From the IMG/VR virus record IMGVR_UViG_3300044641_002664, positions 1-36,444 of that record: a stretch of DNA of 36,444 bases, one strand, 5' to 3'. The translations under genes and the position numbers were made by a program. Positions within the stretch are counted from its first letter, which is position 1, and each line of letters begins with the position of its first letter. Positions 13,547 through 22,733 of the stretch are shown here, in pieces. The stretch comes from a virus. Under the pieces are notes generated by a model. That model saw only the letters and a program-made list of their open reading frames with translations. It had not been told where the DNA came from and did no database searches.

Positions 13547-13575
13547 AATAAAAACCACCCCTTTTGGGGGTGGTT
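13547..13575 (-). terminator. Intrinsic terminator of the porin gene
   Basis: 9-bp stem AACCACCCC/GGGGTGGTT, 5-base loop, followed by a T-rich run on the minus strand, about 22 bases past the porin stop. Confidence 0.87.
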
Positions 13576-13597
13576 CCACTCATTATGTGAGTGATTA

Positions 13598-15046
13598 TCA
13601 GAAGGTGAACTTAGTCTGAACGACGCCGCCCCACTTGGAGGAGTCATCGAACCTTTGATTGTTCGTCACATAGAAGAGAGCAGGAGTGATGCTGATGTTA
13701 TCAGACACTTGGAACTTGTAGAAGATTTCCAGAAGTTGAGCGTCTTCTACGTCAGTGGTAGGTGCTGCACCATAAGCAACTCCAGCAGAGTTGCCCTTGG
13801 CGAACACATCGCTCCACTGAAGACCGACGAACCAAGAATCGGTGTTGTAATCATCACCGCCACTTACGGCATTGTAACCGTAACCAGCACTGATTGAAGG
13901 AACAAAACCAGACTCAGTAGGTTGCCAGTAACCATTTACAGCAACGCTATTTGATTCTTGACCAGTAGCAAGAGTTCCATTGAACCCAAGAGGACCGTTG
14001 AAGGAACGAGGACGGGTGCCCTCAGTACCATAACGATAACCAACACCAACACCCCAGTTAGATGCCTTGTAACCAACTTGAGCAAGCAGGTTTAGAGCAC
14101 CATCGGCATTGAATACACCAGTCTCACTATCGCTACCGTTTTGAGCAACGTAGTTCAGACCAGCAACGAATCCAGTTTTACCAACATACTGAGCACCGAA
14201 ACCAGCACCAGTTGCCTTGTTATAGACACCAGGAGCACCAGCAGTGGTGAAGAAGTCAAGAATTTCCGAACGATAAGCGGTAGGAACCCAAGACATCTCA
14301 GTGTTACGAACCAGAGGTCCAGCAGTCAGAGTTACATTCTGAGCAACAGGGAACTGATAATACAGGCGATCAATCTCTACACTATTAGCAGTGGTTTCTG
14401 CCTTATCAAGTTTGAAGAGTGATGAAGAAGAACCGAAAGGATTATCATTGAAGTTACCAGCACGAAGACGAGTGCGGAGCAGATCCTTACCAGTGAATGA
14501 AGTATCAAAGTTCAGACGGAGATCATAGTTGAATGCGGTGTTTCCAACGTTTCCACCATCATTCGTTTCAAGACCAGGAACTCCACCCAAAGCAAAGATT
14601 GCTTCACCCTTGAGTTTGGTAGTAGTGGAGAATTGAGTTGCCTCAAGTTCACCAACTTTTGCTTCAAGGCCATTTACACGACCCTTAAGAACACCAAGTT
14701 CAGTTTTGAATTCAGCAATAAGACGCTGAAGTTCATCGGTAACTTCCGTTACACGATCCAGACAAGCGTTCAGAAGAGCAGCGGCTTCGTAACGACTCAT
14801 CGAACGACCACCACCATAGGTCCCGTTAGGATAACCAGCAACGCAACCATAACGCTCAACGAGGTTGCTGAGTGCCTGATATGCCCAATCGGTAGGTTGA
14901 ACATCAGACAGTTGATTGATACTTGAGACTTGTTCTGCTGTAGCATATTGATTGACTGCCGCCATATTAAGGTCTGCGGCATTCGCAGCAACAGGAGCAA
15001 CCATTCCCAGAGCAACAGGTGCAAGCATCAGTTGTTTGAGTTTCAT
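13598..15046 (-). CDS. Outer-membrane porin, cyanobacterial SLH-OprB (iron-uptake porin) type
   Basis: 482 residues from ATG 15046, giving a signal peptide (MKLKQLMLAPVALGMVAPVA, cleaved after ANA); longer upstream starts only add a non-signal leader. Then an SLH-type domain (DVQPTDWAYQALSNLVERYG, YEAAALLNACLDRVTEVTDE), a coiled coil around 100-140 (LKGRVNGLEAKVGELEATQF), and a beta-barrel to a terminal Phe (GGVVQTKFTF), the usual outer-membrane end. This is the layout of marine Synechococcus SomA/SomB porins. Full length with an intact signal, so probably functional: nutrient or ion passage, or changing phage-receptor display. Own promoter and terminator. Likely acquired from a host. Confidence 0.93.
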   Translation of the reverse strand: MKLKQLMLAPVALGMVAPVAANAADLNMAAVNQYATAEQVSSINQLSDVQPTDWAYQALSNLVERYGCVAGYPNGTYGGGRSMSRYEAAALLNACLDRVTEVTDELQRLIAEFKTELGVLKGRVNGLEAKVGELEATQFSTTTKLKGEAIFALGGVPGLETNDGGNVGNTAFNYDLRLNFDTSFTGKDLLRTRLRAGNFNDNPFGSSSSLFKLDKAETTANSVEIDRLYYQFPVAQNVTLTAGPLVRNTEMSWVPTAYRSEILDFFTTAGAPGVYNKATGAGFGAQYVGKTGFVAGLNYVAQNGSDSETGVFNADGALNLLAQVGYKASNWGVGVGYRYGTEGTRPRSFNGPLGFNGTLATGQESNSVAVNGYWQPTESGFVPSISAGYGYNAVSGGDDYNTDSWFVGLQWSDVFAKGNSAGVAYGAAPTTDVEDAQLLEIFYKFQVSDNISITPALFYVTNNQRFDDSSKWGGVVQTKFTF

Positions 15047-15076
15047 AAAGTTGTTTTTAGTACTAAACGACATATC

Positions 15077-15111
15077 GAATAACCATGCAAATAGTTGCGG
15101 CATGGTTATTC
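15077..15111 (-). repeat. 12-bp perfect inverted repeat in the porin leader
   Basis: Arms GAATAACCATGC (15077-15088) and its complement (15100-15111), 11-base loop. No T-run, so not a standard terminator. It lies right after the apparent transcription start of the porin and could stabilise its mRNA. Confidence 0.7.
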
Positions 15112-15120
15112 AATGAATTT

Positions 15121-15149
15121 ACTTTAACATTTTTTTTACAATTCGTCAA
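15121..15149 (-). promoter_or_regulatory. Candidate early promoter of the porin gene
   Basis: Minus strand TTGACG (15149-15144), 17-base spacer, TAAAGT (15126-15121). The -35 overlaps the stop codon of the GT25 gene. The -10 is a weak match, so support is moderate. Confidence 0.45.
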
Positions 15150-15952
15150 GCTTTTGGTTGAGATGGTTCTGTGATTCTCCCTAGATACGGATCATATTCC
15201 ATTAAGTCCGCAATGGTTAACTGAGCCCCAGTCTGTTCCCAAAAGTTTTTAAGTCCATCATGACTTTGACGATGAAAAATATCAACGTGTTCTGGATGAA
15301 TAGATGATCCCAATTGAATCTTGTATAAGAAGAGTGGAATGGAGTAAGTATTTCCCGAATTATAAATTAAGTCATCAGCAACAGGACGTGGTTTAACACC
15401 ATTATCCAATCGATATTTGTCTTCTCCCTTCACATGAAATTTAAGAAGCTTTTCTGCATGATGCCTGTTGATAATATAACAAGCTGTAGAAAAATCATTT
15501 ACAAATCTTTTATGAAGTTTCACATGCAAATCACCAGTACAAATAATAGCAGTTTGAACTACATCCCAATCATATGGAATTCTAGAATAAAAATCTAACC
15601 AAGTAAAATTCCAAAATCTAACCAAATCCAAATTACAATCATCTTCCATAATAACTGCATATGGACTATCAGATGTTTCCATCCAATGTTTGATTGCTTT
15701 AAGATGTGATGTCGTGCAACCAATTTCCCCAGAGGTCATCATTTCTGGATATCTACCAGTAAGAATATCACTAAGGTCATCTTGTCTACCATCATACGCA
15801 GAGATACGAGTATAGTTTTCAATTTCCCAATATTTAAATTGGTCTTCCATATATTGAGCTCTCTCTGGTTGACCATCCAGATTAAGATAATAAATTGGAC
15901 CAATTCCCCTCAGCTTATATGCTGATTTATTTTTATCTAATAATTCATTCAT
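15146..15952 (-). CDS. Glycosyltransferase, GT25/LPS-LgtB type
   Basis: 268 residues with family-25 hallmarks: IGPIYYLNLDGQPERAQYM at the N-terminus, GEIGCTTSHLKAIKHW, an acidic VIMEDDCNLD (likely DxD-like metal site) and YIINRHHAEKLL. GT25 enzymes add galactose to lipooligosaccharide. Last gene of the glycan operon, ATGA-coupled to the UDP-glucose dehydrogenase gene. Donor and acceptor not predictable from sequence. Confidence 0.9.
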   Translation of the reverse strand: MNELLDKNKSAYKLRGIGPIYYLNLDGQPERAQYMEDQFKYWEIENYTRISAYDGRQDDLSDILTGRYPEMMTSGEIGCTTSHLKAIKHWMETSDSPYAVIMEDDCNLDLVRFWNFTWLDFYSRIPYDWDVVQTAIICTGDLHVKLHKRFVNDFSTACYIINRHHAEKLLKFHVKGEDKYRLDNGVKPRPVADDLIYNSGNTYSIPLFLYKIQLGSSIHPEHVDIFHRQSHDGLKNFWEQTGAQLTIADLMEYDPYLGRITEPSQPKA

Positions 15953-17112
15953 AACCCAACCAGAATAAAATCTTCTTTAATTTCAGATTGCTCAGAGACA
16001 AAAACAACTCTATCACCATAGTATTCTAGCATTGGTTGCTGAATTTGATCAAGGATTGTTTGGTTATCACCAATATAAACTTTATATCCAGCATCTAAAA
16101 GATCGATACAAAGTTTATATTGGCGACTTTCAGTTAAGATGTCCGTTCCTTTCTTATAAGAAACATGTGGGAAGTAATAAGGAAGACCTTCATTATTAAT
16201 TGAAGCAAAATATTCAAATAAGAATTTTGAATGTTGCTCATTAAAAGCATCAGTAACCGATCCAAGATTATACTTCAATCCAACCTTTTGAGCATATGCA
16301 GCAAAAGAACGATTGTCTCTAGGTAGACATGGACCACCATATCCAAATCCATATCTCATATATTTTTTACCAACTCTACTATCAGATCCGATAGCATCTA
16401 AAACCTGTTCGATTTCGTTTTCTAGACCAGATAAAGTTAAAACTTCACCGACCATATTTGCGTAACTGATTTTAGTTGTAAGGTAACAATTAAGTGCTAG
16501 TTTTACAATCTCTGCTGCAGTAGTAGACATAAAACAAGGATTTGCTTCAATCCATTGAATTCTGCTATAAATCGTAGCAATCTTAGATCTTACATTAGGA
16601 TCTTCCCCTCCAATAAGAACCATATCAGCATATCTCAGATCATGAATAATAGATCCCTGAGCAATAAATTCTGGGTTATAAAAAACGTCTACTCCATATG
16701 GAGAAAGTTTTTCTTTAAACTTTTCACAATCTCCAGGATTTGTAGTGCATCCAACTACAAAAACTTTTCCATTTAAATCAATACCATACTCAGATGCTTT
16801 TTGAATATCTTCAACTACTTTCCAAACAGCAGTTACATCGTAAGATCCATCTGCAGCAGAAGGAGTTGCTACCAAAGTGTAGATGATATCGGATTGCTTT
16901 ACAACCTCAATATTATCAATAGTCGCTACGAAGTTTTTAGCATCATCTAAAAGATCCGCTACTTCTGGTTCGTTGGTATTGATGATTCGATTGTTTAGGG
17001 AAATAACATAATCCTCACGACAATCAGATACGATAACATCATATCCAGATTTTTCTGCAAGAAGAGCAAAGCAAATACCAAGTCTTCCTGCTCCGATAAC
17101 TCCAATCTTCAT
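15949..17112 (-). CDS. UDP-glucose/GDP-mannose dehydrogenase family
   Basis: 387 residues. Rossmann GAGRLG near residue 7 and the catalytic thiol in GYGGPCLPRDNRSF (Cys262), preceded by the central NPEFIAQGS block. Oxidises a nucleotide sugar to a uronic acid, using two NAD. Shorter than UDP-glucose dehydrogenase norms (~440) at the C-terminal domain. ATGA-coupled on both sides. The NAD synthetase encoded just upstream could support it. Substrate unknown. Confidence 0.9.
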   Translation of the reverse strand: MKIGVIGAGRLGICFALLAEKSGYDVIVSDCREDYVISLNNRIINTNEPEVADLLDDAKNFVATIDNIEVVKQSDIIYTLVATPSAADGSYDVTAVWKVVEDIQKASEYGIDLNGKVFVVGCTTNPGDCEKFKEKLSPYGVDVFYNPEFIAQGSIIHDLRYADMVLIGGEDPNVRSKIATIYSRIQWIEANPCFMSTTAAEIVKLALNCYLTTKISYANMVGEVLTLSGLENEIEQVLDAIGSDSRVGKKYMRYGFGYGGPCLPRDNRSFAAYAQKVGLKYNLGSVTDAFNEQHSKFLFEYFASINNEGLPYYFPHVSYKKGTDILTESRQYKLCIDLLDAGYKVYIGDNQTILDQIQQPMLEYYGDRVVFVSEQSEIKEDFILVGL

Positions 17113-17903
17113 AGTTTAAATGTAGGAATAGACAACATTTTATGTTTATTTTGGGTGTTAAATTTTTTATAGACTTCGATTGCTTTTAGTTGATTTTCGT
17201 TAAGAAACATTGGATCTTCACTCAATCCAGTTTCCATAACCCACTCAAGCATTTCATAAGATGTTCCAATCTGATCCTCATCAGATCTACCATCTTCCCA
17301 AAGTCCATCTGTGGGAGGAGCATCAACAATACGTTGATCTACTCCAAGATATTTTCCAAGTTCCCATACCTCAGTTTTATAAAGGTCTGCGATAGGAGCA
17401 ATATCAACTCCACCATCACCATATTTAGTATAAAATCCCACACCGTAATCTTCAACTTTATTTCCAGTACCGACAACAATACCACCAACAGATCCAGCAA
17501 TTTGATACAAAGTAACCATGCGAATGCGTGATTTTGTATTTGCATTTGCAAGTTGATTGCTTGTGTACTGAGAACTGTTAGTCCACCAATTCAAACTATG
17601 AACGAATTTATCATACACACTAGAAAGTTCTACACGAATTCTAGTAACATTAGGATATTTTGCTTCCAATGCTTTTGTATGATCATCTGAAAGTCTATCA
17701 TTATCTACATTTGAAAGTAGAGGCATAGACAAGACATATGTTGGTAGTCCAGTTTCTGCACAAAGAGTTGAGACTACAGCAGAGTCAATTCCTCCAGAAA
17801 CTCCTACAACAAGAGATTTGATGCTAGGGTTTTCTAGTACATAGTCACCCAACCATTTAACAATTCTATTTTTTAATTGTTCGTAATCTGAAATTCGATT
17901 CAT
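17109..17903 (-). CDS. nadE: NAD+ synthetase, ammonia-dependent (NadE)
   Basis: 264 residues. P-loop SGGIDSA at 36-42, then NTKSRIRM, GTGNKVEDYGVGFYTKYGDG (deamido-NAD/ATP site), PIADLYKTEVWELGKYLG and GLWEDGRSDEDQIG, all diagnostic for NadE. No glutaminase domain, so ammonia-dependent. It makes NAD from NaAD. Unusual inside a glycan operon. It may supply NAD to the four nucleotide-sugar oxidoreductases/epimerases around it or replenish host NAD during infection. Both ends ATGA-coupled. Confidence 0.9.
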   Translation of the reverse strand: MNRISDYEQLKNRIVKWLGDYVLENPSIKSLVVGVSGGIDSAVVSTLCAETGLPTYVLSMPLLSNVDNDRLSDDHTKALEAKYPNVTRIRVELSSVYDKFVHSLNWWTNSSQYTSNQLANANTKSRIRMVTLYQIAGSVGGIVVGTGNKVEDYGVGFYTKYGDGGVDIAPIADLYKTEVWELGKYLGVDQRIVDAPPTDGLWEDGRSDEDQIGTSYEMLEWVMETGLSEDPMFLNENQLKAIEVYKKFNTQNKHKMLSIPTFKL

Positions 17904-18712
17904 TGGTATTTTTTAAGATACGACTGTTGTAAATAATAATTTTTTAATTCTTCCACACTCATTGATTGGACCTTTTCCCATTCATCATTATTCTGATTCA
18001 TATGGGGATTACTGAACCATGAATTAGGACCTCTTTTATGTTCTAGATGATAGACATAATCATTAATACGTCCTACATTATACCCCAATGTAGTAAATCT
18101 GTAAAATCTTTCTTTATCTTCTGGTGCATATGCTACAAAGTTTTCATTTTCCATTCCACCTTCAATATAAACTTTACGGTTAAAGAACTGAGCCCACCCA
18201 AAATCGGAGGTGTGAGTATTTGAATTTTTATCTAAAACTGAAAAATCAAAATCGTTAGATAGAAAATCAGAGACTAGTTCATCAGTAGCAGCAACTTGCT
18301 TCTGATACATCCCTTGACCGTATGGATATACAATATCATAAGTATGATCAATAATAGAATTATATGCCTCTAGATAAGAATTGAATGGGAGAATAACATC
18401 ACAATCATAATTTACAACAACCTCAGTATTGGAAACCCATAGCATTTCATTCAGAATTCTTTGCCTATGAAAAGTTCCACCATCACTTTCTTCAAAGATA
18501 TGATCAATATCTGGAACATTTCCCAGAAATTCTGAAATCTGAGGAAGTGCTTGATTACGAAATACTGAAGTAGAATCAACCTCCTTTAAGATTATATTTG
18601 TTTCAAAATTTTCCAATAAAAAGCATAGAGATGTAATAACATTCCTAAGTCTATCATCAGATTCTATTCTGACTGGAATGATAAAAGTCGCTTTTGATAA
18701 ATCAGTTTTCAT
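17900..18712 (-). CDS. Glycosyltransferase, GT2/GT7 galactosyltransferase-like
   Basis: 270 residues. An N-terminal FIIPVRIESDDRLRNVITSL region, a YDCDVILPF metal-binding-like motif, and a C-terminal GGMENENFVAYAPEDKERFYR block like the galactosyltransferase (Glyco_transf_7C) acceptor-side motif. Probably a beta-galactosyl- or GalNAc-transferase fold. Overlaps the GT2 gene by 11 bases. Confidence 0.82.
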   Translation of the reverse strand: MKTDLSKATFIIPVRIESDDRLRNVITSLCFLLENFETNIILKEVDSTSVFRNQALPQISEFLGNVPDIDHIFEESDGGTFHRQRILNEMLWVSNTEVVVNYDCDVILPFNSYLEAYNSIIDHTYDIVYPYGQGMYQKQVAATDELVSDFLSNDFDFSVLDKNSNTHTSDFGWAQFFNRKVYIEGGMENENFVAYAPEDKERFYRFTTLGYNVGRINDYVYHLEHKRGPNSWFSNPHMNQNNDEWEKVQSMSVEELKNYYLQQSYLKKYQ

Positions 18713-19460
18713 CTGGATACTTTCTAGTTTGTATAAATTCTGAATATTTTTCTTGAATATATTTTAATTCTTTACTATTCATCATCCATCCACCTTCTGG
18801 ATGCTCTACAACACAATCATATTGAGAAGTTGCTTGACTGCTTATTCGATTATCATGATCTCTATTTGCAACTAGAATATCAGGAATAATATTTGGAAGT
18901 CCATTATTCCACCTCATTCTATGATAAAAATCGGTGTCGAGTAATAGTTTTAGATTTAAATCAAAGTTAACTTTGCAATCATTTAAAAATGAAACTACGG
19001 ATGGACTGCTCAGAAGATTTCTTCCCTCAAGAGTGTAGTCAACCCATTTTGGAACTTTTTGATCATAGAAAGAAACTCCGTCTTTAGTTCCGCAAAATCC
19101 ACTAAATGCCCATTTACAATTAGATGTTTTGTATTCCTCGGAAATAATTTCTAATGCTTTCGGTGAAACAAAAACATCATCGGAGAACATGATTTTAATT
19201 ATTTTACCAGCACAATTATCTAAAGCAACATTAATATTTTCACATGCATTAGTACCAGAATATCTAACAAAAGTAAATTCAAAATCATCAGAATATTCTT
19301 TACAAACATCCAAGATTAAATCATTTTTACTTTGATCAGAAACAACAATATCAAAATCTTGAAACGTTTGAACCTTAAGAGAATCGAGCAATTGTCTCAT
19401 CCAAATTGGTCCATTCTCTCCCCTATCATGAGATGGAATTGCAATAGAAAATTCAGTCAT
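18702..19460 (-). CDS. Glycosyltransferase family 2
   Basis: 252 residues from ATG 19460 (TAATG overlap with the upstream gene; an in-frame start at 19475 would overlap it further). GT-A features: FSIAIPSHDRG, QTFQDFDIVVSDQSKND, IIKIMFSDDVFVS (DxD-like SDDVF). Adds a sugar from a nucleotide donor with inversion. Sits mid-operon. Confidence 0.86.
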   Translation of the reverse strand: MTEFSIAIPSHDRGENGPIWMRQLLDSLKVQTFQDFDIVVSDQSKNDLILDVCKEYSDDFEFTFVRYSGTNACENINVALDNCAGKIIKIMFSDDVFVSPKALEIISEEYKTSNCKWAFSGFCGTKDGVSFYDQKVPKWVDYTLEGRNLLSSPSVVSFLNDCKVNFDLNLKLLLDTDFYHRMRWNNGLPNIIPDILVANRDHDNRISSQATSQYDCVVEHPEGGWMMNSKELKYIQEKYSEFIQTRKYPDEN

Positions 19461-20251
19461 TAAATTCTTTCCCAATCCTCAGGTACTAAATCAACTTCAT
19501 CAATTGTAGCAGCAGGTCCAAACCAAACTTTGGGTGCAATAATTTTTTTAGAATTAGCCAACCATGCTCCCCACCAACTATAAGTACTATTAGCAATGAT
19601 ATGATATGAGCAAAGAGTCATAAGGCACATATCAATTATATTATCATCAGATTCCGAGATCAAAAATCTATCACTCTCAAATAAAGATTGAGTCTTACAC
19701 CACTTTGGATCATCAGAAAAAATCATAACTGGAAGATTTTCTGGTAGTTTTTCCAGTGCTGCTTCGTAGTATTCAAGAGGGAGAACTGGATGATATTGTG
19801 GTTTAATTAGATGATCTGTTCTACGAATATGAAGAGAAATTGCATCAACTCCAAATGAGAACATCTCTTTACATGGTTTGAGAATATCATCTACGAAAGT
19901 AAAGTCTTCACGAATTTCATCAGCAATATGATTAAAGTATTTTGGTGATTGAAAATACCCATAAAGATTTACGTTATCTTCGCAGTTATTAAAAAGATTT
20001 TCATTAAATCTAAATGTTTCCTCTTCCACATAAGGTGCTGGAAAAAGATTAACCTCCTTTACATGAGGAAGATTAAAAGCCATGAATAACTTATGCTGAT
20101 TTTCTTCATCGTTGAATTCATCATAAGTTTTAGGACCAGGGGGAATACACCAATCAAATCCTCGATTAGCAGCAATTCCTCTAGTAGCAGCGTATTGGAA
20201 CATTTGATTTCCAAAACGACCATTCTTTCCTAAGTGATTATGTCCGATCAT
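19460..20251 (-). CDS. GT11-type alpha-1,2-fucosyltransferase-like (copy 1)
   Basis: 263 residues with GT11 motifs: GRFGNQMFQYAATRGIAA, ISLHIRRTDH (HxRR donor motif), MIFSDDPKWCK and IIANSTYSWWGAWLANS. Closely resembles the GT11 gene at 27621, so paralogous. GT11 enzymes use GDP-L-fucose or a sugar of like stereochemistry. ATGA-coupled to the previous gene. Confidence 0.9.
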   Translation of the reverse strand: MIGHNHLGKNGRFGNQMFQYAATRGIAANRGFDWCIPPGPKTYDEFNDEENQHKLFMAFNLPHVKEVNLFPAPYVEEETFRFNENLFNNCEDNVNLYGYFQSPKYFNHIADEIREDFTFVDDILKPCKEMFSFGVDAISLHIRRTDHLIKPQYHPVLPLEYYEAALEKLPENLPVMIFSDDPKWCKTQSLFESDRFLISESDDNIIDMCLMTLCSYHIIANSTYSWWGAWLANSKKIIAPKVWFGPAATIDEVDLVPEDWERI

Positions 20252-20922
20252 AGTACAGTTCCTGGTGGTAAATGATAATGGAATCCAAAGGGAACAATTC
20301 CCTGAGTTTCTGGAAGTGGTTTTTCGTGAGAAAATTTAGCGGCAACTTCCACTGGGGCAAACTTACACCCCAATGCTTCGTAGATATGGCGATTGTGAAC
20401 GCAGATATTTCCATCCTCTCCAGTATTACCATATCCAAAATGCTTATAAAAGTCTCCCCAATTTACATCAAAGTGAATATAAGCTCTCTTGGGTACATCT
20501 AAAAGTTTTTTACTTCTAAAAGAGAATCCCCCATTTCCAACTCTATGAGGTTTTCCCCAAGGATCCAGATAAGAATGAGGAACTTGCTCCCAAGGAGCAC
20601 CAATATAATCATAATTAAAGAACTCATTATCCCATTTATCTGGATTAATTACAAACCCATCTGGTTGAACAAGAAGACAATAATCAGTATCAATATGTTT
20701 GCTCAGGTTGTAAATGCAATAATAATTGTAATCATGAATTGACTTAATCTCATAGCATTTAGAAAACTCAATTCCCTCGGGAAGATTACCTGGATCTTCG
20801 TGAGTAATCAACTTTACTGCACCAAAATTAATTCCCTTCATACTATGCTGTAGAGCAAAGAGTGCTCCAGGAATATTATTTGAAGATATGCAGAATAAAG
20901 TTACATTAGGTAGATTGATCAT
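20248..20922 (-). CDS. DUF5672-like glycosyltransferase
   Basis: 224 residues from ATG 20922 (GAGG 11 bases upstream; longer starts are possible). Shows TDYCLLVQPDGFVINP, YDYIGAPWEQVP and RVGNGGFSFRSKKLL, the pattern of DUF5672 proteins common in glycan clusters. Acts on an unknown acceptor. Soluble. Coupled at both ends. Confidence 0.84.
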   Translation of the reverse strand: MINLPNVTLFCISSNNIPGALFALQHSMKGINFGAVKLITHEDPGNLPEGIEFSKCYEIKSIHDYNYYCIYNLSKHIDTDYCLLVQPDGFVINPDKWDNEFFNYDYIGAPWEQVPHSYLDPWGKPHRVGNGGFSFRSKKLLDVPKRAYIHFDVNWGDFYKHFGYGNTGEDGNICVHNRHIYEALGCKFAPVEVAAKFSHEKPLPETQGIVPFGFHYHLPPGTVL

Positions 20923-21763
20923 TAGTTTCATCACCTCGCTTGATATACACAATAATATTACTACTATACCACTCTTCTACCTTATTTGTATCATCAACTA
21001 AAAAGTTTTCTGGAAGAGAATCAATAGTCTTTACATGATGCTCAAATCTTTCTTGAGTGTCTGGATTACGAACAATGTATGAAAAATTTGATTTAGATAC
21101 AAACTTATCAAAGTAATCTAATTGAGTTTCAAGATTACACTCTGAAAGAGAATTTACAGCAATAACTAAATCAAAATCTTTTTTCTTTATTGAAGAAAGT
21201 TTATCGCATGGAACGAAATTGACTTTATCTTTTAAATGCTCGAAATTTGAAATATACTTTTGAGCAAGTTTACAAGCCTCAGGTAAATCTATTAGAGTAT
21301 AAGACTCAAATTCAATTAGATTAGATAATAGTAAACAAAGTCCACCATACCCACCACCAATCTCAATAATATTTTTTAAAGAAAGAGGTTGCGATTGTTG
21401 TTCAAGAAAACAAACAATATCAATAGCGTTAAATGCAAACTTAAGAGTACTTGGAGAAATTAAACCAATTTCACTCTCATCGTATAAGTCTGGATTACCA
21501 ATCTTATCATTCTCTTTAAACTTTTCAAGATTGCTGTAAAACAAATTTTTCTTTAAATGAGAATTAATTTTCTGAACATAATAATCAGAAAAAAGTTTTG
21601 GAGCACCTTCTAAAATTGTTCTGTATTTTTCATTCTTCCTGAAGTTAGAAAATTCATTATCATATTCCACTGCTTCAAGACATGCAGAAGTATAATCAGA
21701 AAGAGTTTCATTTTCTGCGGCAATCCATCCGTAGAAATTTTTCTTTTTATTAATCGTTTTCAT
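20906..21763 (-). CDS. Putative sugar O-methyltransferase
   Basis: 285 residues from ATG 21763 (the frame's earlier codon is TTG). NIIEIGGGYGGLCLLLSNL is a SAM-binding motif I followed by a SYTLIDLPEACKLAQKYI helix, as in the 'putative sugar O-methyltransferase' group. It has a helical N-terminal cap. Would methylate a sugar hydroxyl in the glycan. Confidence 0.82.
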   Translation of the reverse strand: MKTINKKKNFYGWIAAENETLSDYTSACLEAVEYDNEFSNFRKNEKYRTILEGAPKLFSDYYVQKINSHLKKNLFYSNLEKFKENDKIGNPDLYDESEIGLISPSTLKFAFNAIDIVCFLEQQSQPLSLKNIIEIGGGYGGLCLLLSNLIEFESYTLIDLPEACKLAQKYISNFEHLKDKVNFVPCDKLSSIKKKDFDLVIAVNSLSECNLETQLDYFDKFVSKSNFSYIVRNPDTQERFEHHVKTIDSLPENFLVDDTNKVEEWYSSNIIVYIKRGDETNDQST

Positions 21764-22733
21764 ATTTTGTAATGATACCCGAAAGTCCAAAGTTTTGTAC
21801 GCCCTTATAATTCTCGTATTCTTCCCAACACTGAGCAGCAGTCTTTACTGTTCCGTTTTTATCCATGTAATTCCAATCCATAACGATGGAATCTGCAGGT
21901 CTCCAAAATCCATCAGAGATGTTCCAATCAAACCAATACATTGGTGCGATTACTTTCTTAACTTCTGTAGATAACCAAACAGGCCAGAAAGAAAATGTAG
22001 ATGCAGACATGATAACATATTTTGCAGTATTCAAAATAGTGTAATCAATAGAAAGAGGGCCTCCACCCATCTGATACCATCCAATTTTATAATCTGGACC
22101 CCCTGGTTCATCAGAAACTGCTGCACCAACAACTTCAGCGTTTGGAATATGTCTTCTAGCTAGATTTGGATCATCAGTCACAACAACAAACTTAATATCA
22201 GGATTTTCTTCTTGCATTGCTTTCATCGCCATCTGATAATACTCGGGAGGCAAGAAAGAATGTCCAGTAGAATAATCTCCACCCCTAAAGTGAACTACAC
22301 AAATATTATCTTGAGAATAATCTCTAATAATTTTATCTTCATCAAGTTTACACCATTCTCTAATATCATCACGACGATCTTCAATAAAGATCATGTTTTG
22401 AAATGTTCCATCAACTTTTGTGTTATCTGGGAGAAAAAACAACATTGGGTCAACAGGATTATAATCATGACCACTTTTTGGATGTCGATACTGACATTCT
22501 TTATACCAGTATTCGATTCCTTGCGGAAGAGAATCAGGTGGTCCTCCATCAGGACCAGACCCACCAATTACTTCATTACCCCAGAAAAAAGGCATCCAAC
22601 CAGCACCTTTCCAAAGGTGCTTTCCCATAATACCATAATCATATCCTAACTTTTCTGCGATGATTCTAACCACAACAGCGCCCCAGATCTGGTTTCCAAT
22701 TCCAGATCCAAGATACATTTCATTAACTAGCAT
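21750..22733 (-). CDS. Divergent GT11-like glycosyltransferase
   Basis: 327 residues. GSGIGNQIWGAVVVRIIAEK matches the GT11 start in altered form, VVHFRGGDYSTGH replaces HxRR, FVVVTDDPNLARRHIPNA and VIMSASTFSFWPVWLS follow. A distant third member of the GT11 set, probably with altered donor use. N-terminal region around 60-90 is Gly/Pro-rich. Confidence 0.78.
   Translation of the reverse strand: MLVNEMYLGSGIGNQIWGAVVVRIIAEKLGYDYGIMGKHLWKGAGWMPFFWGNEVIGGSGPDGGPPDSLPQGIEYWYKECQYRHPKSGHDYNPVDPMLFFLPDNTKVDGTFQNMIFIEDRRDDIREWCKLDEDKIIRDYSQDNICVVHFRGGDYSTGHSFLPPEYYQMAMKAMQEENPDIKFVVVTDDPNLARRHIPNAEVVGAAVSDEPGGPDYKIGWYQMGGGPLSIDYTILNTAKYVIMSASTFSFWPVWLSTEVKKVIAPMYWFDWNISDGFWRPADSIVMDWNYMDKNGTVKTAAQCWEEYENYKGVQNFGLSGIITKYEND

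Noticed and set aside
13655-14422. Plus-strand ORFs opposite the porin gene
   Set aside because: Shadows of the porin frame, no promoter or domain.
15046-15103. Longer porin start at 15103
   Set aside because: It adds a non-signal leader across the hairpin; ATG 15046 gives the proper signal peptide.
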